DNA of 64,000 bases from Candidatus Rifleibacteriota bacterium (lineage in GTDB: Bacteria; Muiribacteriota; Ozemobacteria; Ozemobacterales; Ozemobacteraceae): contig CAJOND010000006.1 in NCBI GenBank assembly GCA_905236675.1, forward strand, positions 35,746 to 99,745, in the 5' to 3' direction. This document shows positions 58,710 through 64,000 of the stretch, one piece after another. A program made the position numbers and the translations under genes. The notes under the pieces are model-generated. The model had not been told where the DNA came from. It searched no databases and saw nothing but the letters and a program-made list of their open reading frames with translations. Each line of letters begins with the position of its first letter. Positions within the stretch are counted from its first letter, which is position 1.

Positions 58710-59255
58710 ATGAAGAAAGTACTTGTTCTATTATTTATAGGTTTATTATCTACTTCAGTTTGTTTTGCGGCAGGGAATTCACGTATCACTCTTAATGATG
58801 GAACCACTATTTACGGCAAAGTAACAGGAATGTCTGATGGTGTTTATACAATTCATACAGATACAATGGGTGATATACAGGTTAATTCTGATAATGTTTT
58901 TGAAATAACTTCTAATACTTCATCAAAGAAACCGAATATACCTATTCTAGAAGGTAATGATAGGAATAATAACAATTCTGGGAATTCCTATTATCCAACT
59001 AATTCTACAAGAAGCAACAATTATTCAGCTCAGCAGCAGGATGCTAACAGTAGAGTTCAAAGCATGATGATGAATGAAAATTTTATGAATAACCTTATGG
59101 AATTAAGTTCATCTTCAGAAATGCAATCGGTTCTTAATGACCCTGAAGTTATGGAAGCTATTCAAAATGGTGATTATGAATATTTGATGAACAATTCTAA
59201 AATTAATGCTTTGATGAATAGTTCAGAAGTAAAAGATATTCTAGGTGATATGTAA
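58710..59255 (+). CDS. Exported protein with SH3-like start and STI1-like helical tail
   Basis: A signal peptide (cut near CFAAG) precedes a short beta domain (RITLNDGTTIYGKVTGMSDG), an Asn/Ser-rich linker, and a helical C-terminal part reading NLMELSSSSEMQSVLNDPEV and MEAIQNGDYEYLMNNSKI, which recalls the DP/STI1-type helices of chaperone adaptors. AGGAG lies 9 bases before the ATG. It is followed by two further exported genes on the same strand, probably as one unit. Function unknown. Confidence 0.65.
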   Translation: MKKVLVLLFIGLLSTSVCFAAGNSRITLNDGTTIYGKVTGMSDGVYTIHTDTMGDIQVNSDNVFEITSNTSSKKPNIPILEGNDRNNNNSGNSYYPTNSTRSNNYSAQQQDANSRVQSMMMNENFMNNLMELSSSSEMQSVLNDPEVMEAIQNGDYEYLMNNSKINALMNSSEVKDILGDM

Positions 59256-59290
59256 AAAGGAGATCTTTCTCTAGATAAGAGTTCTGTTAT

Positions 59291-59893
59291 ATGATAAAAC
59301 GGATTTTATTATTAATAACTCTGTTTTTAATGATTTCACCGGCATTTGTTAATGCTGGTGAAGTCTATCGTTCTTTAAATGATAAGATCAGAGTTAGAAA
59401 TCGTTTTATGGATTTGAAGACTTTTGCTTATTTTGCTGCAGAAACTCAGAGATGGTCTTTAATTATAAGCAACGATGCCAGTGTACCTCAAAAGGAGGCT
59501 AAAGGGGAAACAATAAAAGAAATTCTAGATAATTATTGTAATCAAACCGAATTTGGCTGGAGATTTGTTAATGATTGTCTTTATATAGCTAACGAAAGAG
59601 AGCTTTCTTCTTTCTTTAAACAGTTTCCTGTTCTGGAAATGCAATTGCCAGATGGAATTAAAAATGCAACTTATAGCGGTTATTTTAAAAATATTGAACT
59701 GTCTATGCTTTGTGTTTTGTTGAGTTCAGTGTCTAATATTAAAATTTCAGTTGCAAACAGTTTCGACACTAATGTAATGATGAGAGTTAATGGAATGGGC
59801 TGGAAACATGTTTTGTTAGCAATTGTCCATTTAAATAGATATAAATTAAATATTTCTGATTTTTCAATTGTTATTTCTCCTGAAACCAGATAA
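59291..59893 (+). CDS. Exported protein with two secretin/TonB N-terminal-like domains
   Basis: A signal peptide (cut near VNAGE) precedes two domains of similar type. The first (LKTFAYFAAETQRWSLIISN, about 40-95) has the STN order of helix, strand, 'G-x-T-I-K-E-I-L-D', strand. The second (about 130-195) has the order seen in secretin N-domains (IELSMLCVLLSSVSNIKISV, then MRVNGMGWKHVLLAIVHL). No secretin pore domain follows. It might bind a secretin or a TonB-type partner. A weak AAGAG lies 9 bases before the ATG. Confidence 0.55.
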   Translation: MIKRILLLITLFLMISPAFVNAGEVYRSLNDKIRVRNRFMDLKTFAYFAAETQRWSLIISNDASVPQKEAKGETIKEILDNYCNQTEFGWRFVNDCLYIANERELSSFFKQFPVLEMQLPDGIKNATYSGYFKNIELSMLCVLLSSVSNIKISVANSFDTNVMMRVNGMGWKHVLLAIVHLNRYKLNISDFSIVISPETR

Positions 59894-59956
59894 AACTATT
59901 TTTTTAATTATTTTTTTTTAATAAAAAAAACATAATCAGCTGTCGATACGAAAAGC

Positions 59957-61381
59957 ATGAAAAAGTCTGTTTTTTTTATAACTATGTTAGCTGTAATGGG
60001 TCTATTCCTTGTTGGTTATAGTCCCAGACCTTATTCTGACTTAGCGACTTATCAGAAAATTCCAACCAAAACTCGTATAGATAAATTAATGAAAGCTGGC
60101 GAAGATTTATTCATACGCCATCTATATGAAGAAGCAAGATCTGTATTCAAGATAGTTCTTGATATGGATGAAAACAATCTTGATGCTAAGTTTTGGATGG
60201 CAAAAGTTAATAATGTATTACAGGCGGAACAAAGTGAAAGAAATAAACAAGCTCTCTATAAAAAATGGGGACATTTGACACCTATTGATAAAATATACGA
60301 AAACTGGCATTGGGGACCTGAAGTTGGTCATTTTGAGGTTCGTTATCACGAAGCTAAACCTTATCCGCATTATGAAAGAAAATTCAGACCTAGAGCAACA
60401 GATGAAGAAATTAATAAAGCTCTGACAGCATATAAGAAATCAAAAACTGCTGACAACGCTTTTGAACTTGCAATGCGTTATTGGTCACAGCGAAATGAAT
60501 CAGAAGCTATGAAATACTACTTTGAAGCAGTAGATATATCATCAGATATTCTTGGAAAAGATGATGAATACATGCTTTCTATGATTAGTGAAAAATATGA
60601 AGAAAAATTAGCTAAGGGTAATGCTTCTGCTCAAGATTATTTTACCACTGGAAGACTGGCATTAATTCAAGGAAATAGTTATGATGGTGTAAGAAATCTT
60701 ATTAGAGCTTCTAAGATGGATAAAAAACTCGGACCAAATGTTAAGAAATCTATAGAAAAATATGTTACAGACGGTTATCCTAATATAGTTGGTATTCCTG
60801 CTGAATATTATAGCTTCAGACAGGCTTATGTCTTTGATAAAAACAAAGATAGAGTATATATGCGTTTGATTATTTATCCTATTAATAAAAGACCTCTTAT
60901 TCCTGTAGATACTGCCATTCCTGTAAGCTATATTGAAAATATAACAATTGCTTCCAAAGATGTTCTTTATGTTTTTAATAAGCCAGGATTAGATGATTCT
61001 GCACGCTTGTGGCTTACACTTCCTGAAAAGGAAGGTAAATACCCAGAATATGAAGTTAAAATTATATTGGATTTGAAACGTAGTGATTCTGAGTATGACG
61101 GAGTTGAACTTTCTAATTTTGGTTTATATTCGGATCAGGAAGATAATTGGAGCTTTATCATTTCTTCGGAATTTGATGAATATGAAGATCCTGGTTTGTC
61201 TAGTGATTATGAAAAGACTGAAAACGGGGTTAGAATAAAAGGGTATAACCTGCTTTATTCTGAAGGAAAAGGACCTTTCATTTTGTTTAATAGATTTAAC
61301 GAGGCCTTACCTAGCGATGCAGATATTTGGAAAATAATAGAAAATAAAGAAGATGAAATGAATATTTCGTTGAATGAATAA
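59957..61381 (+). CDS. Exported TPR protein
   Basis: The N-terminal hydrophobic segment (about 4-20, VMGLFLVGYSP) is a signal or anchor without a lipobox Cys. One TPR pair (about 45-80) is followed by an aromatic region (ENWHWGPEVGHFEVRYHEAKPYPHYERKF), further helical repeats (about 145-270) and a beta-rich C-terminal domain of about 190 residues. No ribosome binding site is obvious before the ATG. It is the last of a run of four exported proteins. I do not recognise the family. Confidence 0.6.
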   Translation: MKKSVFFITMLAVMGLFLVGYSPRPYSDLATYQKIPTKTRIDKLMKAGEDLFIRHLYEEARSVFKIVLDMDENNLDAKFWMAKVNNVLQAEQSERNKQALYKKWGHLTPIDKIYENWHWGPEVGHFEVRYHEAKPYPHYERKFRPRATDEEINKALTAYKKSKTADNAFELAMRYWSQRNESEAMKYYFEAVDISSDILGKDDEYMLSMISEKYEEKLAKGNASAQDYFTTGRLALIQGNSYDGVRNLIRASKMDKKLGPNVKKSIEKYVTDGYPNIVGIPAEYYSFRQAYVFDKNKDRVYMRLIIYPINKRPLIPVDTAIPVSYIENITIASKDVLYVFNKPGLDDSARLWLTLPEKEGKYPEYEVKIILDLKRSDSEYDGVELSNFGLYSDQEDNWSFIISSEFDEYEDPGLSSDYEKTENGVRIKGYNLLYSEGKGPFILFNRFNEALPSDADIWKIIENKEDEMNISLNE

Positions 61382-61442
61382 AATAAATCTTTTTGGCACT
61401 TTTCGCCAAAACTATCGTATCTAGAGTCGTAGGTTTAATATA

Positions 61443-61533
61443 TTCTCAGTTCTCAGCTTTCTGTTCTCAATTTTCAATTCTCAATTTTCAATTCTCAATT
61501 TTCAGTTTTCATCTTCCTTCTTCCTTCTTCAAT
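61443..61533 (+). repeat. Heptamer repeat array (13 units)
   Basis: Thirteen contiguous 7-base units run from 61443 (TTCTCAG, TTCTCAG, CTTTCTG, TTCTCAA, TTTTCAA and so on) to CTTCCTT, CTTCCTT, CTTCAAT at 61533. It is the longest of three related arrays in the window and lies between an exported TPR gene and the zinc-ribbon gene. A coding frame through it would only translate the repeat and has no other support. Confidence 0.85.
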
Positions 61534-61652
61534 CTTATATCTAAAAAAAATTGGAACTTTACTAGAATTTACGAAGTCTTAACTTTAACTAAAGATTTTT
61601 TGTGATATTATATATATAGTAAAAATTTTTATAAAACAGAAAGGAAGTGCAT

Positions 61653-62726
61653 ATGAGAAAAATTAATCTTTTGCTTTCTGCTTTAGTGTTAACTTCGGCT
61701 ATGCCACTATATGCGGCTTTTTGTACGAAATGTGGCAGTAATCTACCTTCAGAAGCTAATTTTTGTCCAAACTGCGGAACAGCGGCTTCAGGAGCCTTCC
61801 AATCGGCTGAACCCGAAAACGTTATTTCTACTTCAAAGGTTAATACTTCTTATGAAGATTCTAACCTTGCAGCAGATAATGCTTCTTTATCTGACTATCA
61901 TTTTATAAATAGAATTGAAGAATATCTTACGCAATCTACCAGCAATGTTGCTTTTAGACAGTGTCAGGAACTGAAAAGACAAAATGTGGCAAAATTGCAG
62001 CATATGGAAAACGACTATATGAATTATAGTATTTATAGGCGTAAAATCCATGATTTACATATGGATAAGCTTCAGGCTTTGGAAAATTATTTGGAAGCTA
62101 GAAGAGAAGCTGATAGAGGTTCTGATATTGCAAGAGCAAAAGCTAAAATGAATAAGGAATTATTCGTTATAGACAAAATGAATGATGCTATAGATATGCT
62201 TCTCACTGGCGGAAATACATTAACAAATATAAATAAAGTTGAAGATTTAGAAAAAAGAGTTAAAAAGACTACCGCTAATTATGTTGTAACTTCTTCTTAT
62301 CTGACATTAGGTAATATTAGAGTAAAAAGAAATGAACCTATCTGGATAGAAGATGTATCTGGTGCTTCTGCAAAAGTTCATCATATGGGAACAGGAATCG
62401 GAGATGAACCAGCGGTTGGATATGTCTCCATTTATGATTTGGAAAAAAGAACAAACTGGACTTCTGACGGAGATTTCTTCTATTCTGTTCCAACTGGATC
62501 AACTGTTGTTTTGACTCAGCCAGTCAGACCAGAACCTACAGTTAATGTAGTTGTCTGGGATGGTATTTATCCATATAGACGCTGGCATCATTACCATGAT
62601 TGGGGTCCACCTCATCATCCTAATCCACCTCATGCTAATCCAGCACCAGCCCATGCTCCTGCACCAAATAATTCGCCAAACAGAGGAACTAAATCTCCGA
62701 ACCCAAAACCTATTTATAGAAAATAA
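61653..62726 (+). CDS. Exported protein with a zinc ribbon next to its signal peptide and a His/Pro-rich tail
   Basis: ATG 61653 has AGGAAG 5 bases upstream; an ATG at 61647 lies too close. A signal peptide (cut near LYAAF) is followed immediately by CTKCG and CPNCG, a full four-Cys zinc ribbon, which is unusual outside the cytoplasm. A helical region (about 90-190) follows, then an SH3-like beta domain (YLTLGNIRVKRNEPIWIEDV and GYVSIYDLEKR), and a tail of His and Pro (RRWHHYHDWGPPHH) ending in a basic stretch. The His-rich tail may bind metal. An extended -10 (TGATATTAT, 61603-61611) may be its promoter. Confidence 0.65.
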   Translation: MRKINLLLSALVLTSAMPLYAAFCTKCGSNLPSEANFCPNCGTAASGAFQSAEPENVISTSKVNTSYEDSNLAADNASLSDYHFINRIEEYLTQSTSNVAFRQCQELKRQNVAKLQHMENDYMNYSIYRRKIHDLHMDKLQALENYLEARREADRGSDIARAKAKMNKELFVIDKMNDAIDMLLTGGNTLTNINKVEDLEKRVKKTTANYVVTSSYLTLGNIRVKRNEPIWIEDVSGASAKVHHMGTGIGDEPAVGYVSIYDLEKRTNWTSDGDFFYSVPTGSTVVLTQPVRPEPTVNVVVWDGIYPYRRWHHYHDWGPPHHPNPPHANPAPAHAPAPNNSPNRGTKSPNPKPIYRK

Positions 62727-62774
62727 AGAGTTTAATATAGCAAATACAATTATTCTGTTTGTTATATTAATAAT

Positions 62775-62803
62775 AAAAAAGGGCGTTATATACGCTCTTT
62801 TTT
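62775..62803 (+). terminator. Rho-independent terminator after the exported zinc-ribbon protein
   Basis: A-run and GGGCGT (62775-62786), short loop, ACGCTC and T-run (62792-62803); one G-T pair. It works mainly for the plus-strand gene ending at 62726. Confidence 0.8.
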
Positions 62804-62824
62804 ATTTTCTTAACATTTTGGGTA

Positions 62825-62853
62825 TTGACTAGCATTGTTTCTAGTGCTAATTT
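62825..62853 (+). promoter_or_regulatory. Possible promoter of the DegT-family gene
   Basis: -35 TTGACT (62825-62830), 17-base spacer ending in TGC, -10 TAATTT (62848-62853). The -10 box is poor, partly offset by the TGn extension. Confidence 0.35.
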
Positions 62854-62909
62854 AGTGTGCAAAAGAAAGTATTCACAAACTTTTTATCCTATGAAAATTG
62901 GAGTGAAAC

Positions 62910-64000
62910 ATGAAAGTTCCTCTGTTAGATTTAAAGCCTCAATATGCACAAATAAAAGATCAAGTTGTTCCAGAACTTCTATCTATTTTTGAAAGCCAGG
63001 GTTTCATTCTTGGTCCTAAAGTTGAAAAATTAGAAAAAGAAATGGCTGAATATATTGGTGTAAAGCATACTTTGGGCTGTTCTTCCGGCACAGATGCTTT
63101 ACTACTTGCTTTAATGGCTCTTGATATAAAAGATGGTGACGAAGTAATCACTACTCCTTATACTTTCTTCGCTACAGCAGGTTCAATAGCTAGAACTGGT
63201 GCTAGAGCCAAGTTTGTAGATATAGACCCCGCCACATTCTTGATGAATGTTAGTCAGATAGAAGAAAAGATTACTCCGAAAACCAAGGCTATTATTCCTG
63301 TTCACCTTTTTGGACAGTGCGTTGATATGGAACCACTTATGGAAATAGCTAAAAAACATAATCTTGCAGTTATAGAAGATGCTGCTCAAGCTATAGGTGC
63401 TGAATATAAAGGTAAACAGGCTGGTACATTCGGCAATGTCGGTTGCTTCAGTTTCTTCCCAAGTAAGAATCTTGGCTGTTTTGGTGATGGTGGTCTTGTT
63501 TCTACAAATTGCGATAAAACTTATGAACGCATGAAGGGTTTGAGAGTTCATGGCGGTCAGGTTCAGTATCAACATCAGGAAGTTGGTATGAATGCTCGTC
63601 TAGACGCAATTCAGGCTGCAGTAATATCTATAAAGCTTCCATTCTTAAAGAGCTGGACTGAAGGAAGAAGAAGAAACGCTTCTATTTATAATGGACTATT
63701 TAAAGATAACAAAAAGGTTATAACTCCAAAAGCTAAAGATAATTGTTATCATATTTACAACCAATATGTAATTAGAGTTGAAGGAAATAGAGATGCATTA
63801 AAAGCTCATTTGTCCGAAAAGGAAATTGGATGTTCAGTTTACTACCCACTTTCACTTCATCAGCAACCCTGCTTTAAATACTTAGGTTATAAAGATGGAG
63901 ATTTCCCAGAATCAGAAAAAGCAGCAGCTACTTCAATAGCTTTGCCAATTTACCCAGATTTGACAAAAGAACAAATTGAATACGTTGCTGAAACAATCAA
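62910..64000 (+). CDS. DegT/DnrJ/EryC1-family aminotransferase, cut by the window end
   Basis: ATG 62910 (MKVPLLDLKPQYAQIKDQV) has GGAG 6-7 bases upstream; the frame is open to the last base. The PLP enzyme is recognised by CSSGTDALLLAL, TTPYTFFATAGSIARTGA, EDAAQAIGAEYKG and FSFFPSKNLGCFGDGG with the Schiff-base Lys in PSKNLG. It transfers an amino group to a keto sugar nucleotide, such as the product of an RfbB-type 4,6-dehydratase; the rfbB of this window lies 32 kb away and the link is only a possibility. Nearly the whole protein is present. Confidence 0.9.
   Translation, partial: MKVPLLDLKPQYAQIKDQVVPELLSIFESQGFILGPKVEKLEKEMAEYIGVKHTLGCSSGTDALLLALMALDIKDGDEVITTPYTFFATAGSIARTGARAKFVDIDPATFLMNVSQIEEKITPKTKAIIPVHLFGQCVDMEPLMEIAKKHNLAVIEDAAQAIGAEYKGKQAGTFGNVGCFSFFPSKNLGCFGDGGLVSTNCDKTYERMKGLRVHGGQVQYQHQEVGMNARLDAIQAAVISIKLPFLKSWTEGRRRNASIYNGLFKDNKKVITPKAKDNCYHIYNQYVIRVEGNRDALKAHLSEKEIGCSVYYPLSLHQQPCFKYLGYKDGDFPESEKAAATSIALPIYPDLTKEQIEYVAETI

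Noticed and set aside
61393..61605. Open frame through the 61.4-kb heptamer array
   Set aside because: The peptide is only a translation of the repeat (FQFSILNFQFS) and there is no ribosome binding site.

Overview
The window is AT-rich (about one third G+C by eye) and densely coded, with short intergenic gaps, ATGA-type gene overlaps and AGGAG-like ribosome binding sites. The content points to an anaerobic bacterium with two membranes: an ADP-heptose-type glycosyltransferase, an rnfE-rnfA pair, a 1472-residue activator-type 2-hydroxyacyl-CoA dehydratase protein, an octaheme cytochrome c, a possible haem-bearing outer-membrane barrel and many lipoproteins or exported TPR proteins. There are no tRNA, rRNA, IS or CRISPR features that I can see. 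I cannot assign a phylum. Candidate lineages such as Riflebacteria, with many zinc-ribbon, pilin-like and MoxR/vWA genes, would fit, but that is a guess.

Layout. (1) 1-1852: the tail of an unknown gene, then two overlapping prepilin-like genes. (2) 1889-15872: a lipoprotein, then a long co-directional cluster with an unknown gene, a membrane/coiled-coil protein with a Gly-Gln repeat, a MoxR AAA+ ATPase, an exported membrane protein, an ABC ATPase and permease, a DUF58 protein, a BatA-like protein and a double-vWA membrane protein. (3) 15885-28398, minus strand: rnfE-rnfA, a GAF/class III cyclase with a zinc ribbon, a TPR membrane protein, valS, a coiled-coil/zinc-ribbon/TPR protein, a YvyF-like protein and a secreted protein. 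(4) 28777-38715: a GNAT-like protein, rfbB, a mono-haem barrel protein, the giant dehydratase activator with a palindromic repeat inserted in frame, a PQQ-like propeller protein and a cytidylate-kinase-like protein. (5) 38900-48350: an accessory region with a TPR remnant, two pilin-like paralogues (one frameshifted), a MATE transporter, a kinase-TPR protein, an octaheme cytochrome and a broken secreted zinc metalloprotease. (6) 48513-64000: polA, a large surface lipoprotein whose reading frame depends on a G7 tract, a heptosyltransferase, a TerB-DnaJ protein, a solitary TRAP binding protein, several exported proteins and the start of a DegT-family aminotransferase.

The most notable pattern is that all four interrupted reading frames that I reconstructed belong to exported or membrane proteins, and three of the breaks are at or near repeats or homopolymers: the (GQQ)n array at 4463-4550, A9 at 46809-46817 and G7 at 51707-51713. 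The fourth is a one-base deletion in a signal peptide near 39655. The long cytoplasmic genes (valS, polA, the dehydratase activator, the kinase) are intact. This suggests slippage-based phase variation or decay of surface genes, although indel errors in the assembly must be excluded first. Other unusual structure: a heptamer (7-nt) repeat family in three intergenic gaps, a nested hairpin block at 26759-26860, and two promoters whose predicted start sites lie at or next to the start codon.
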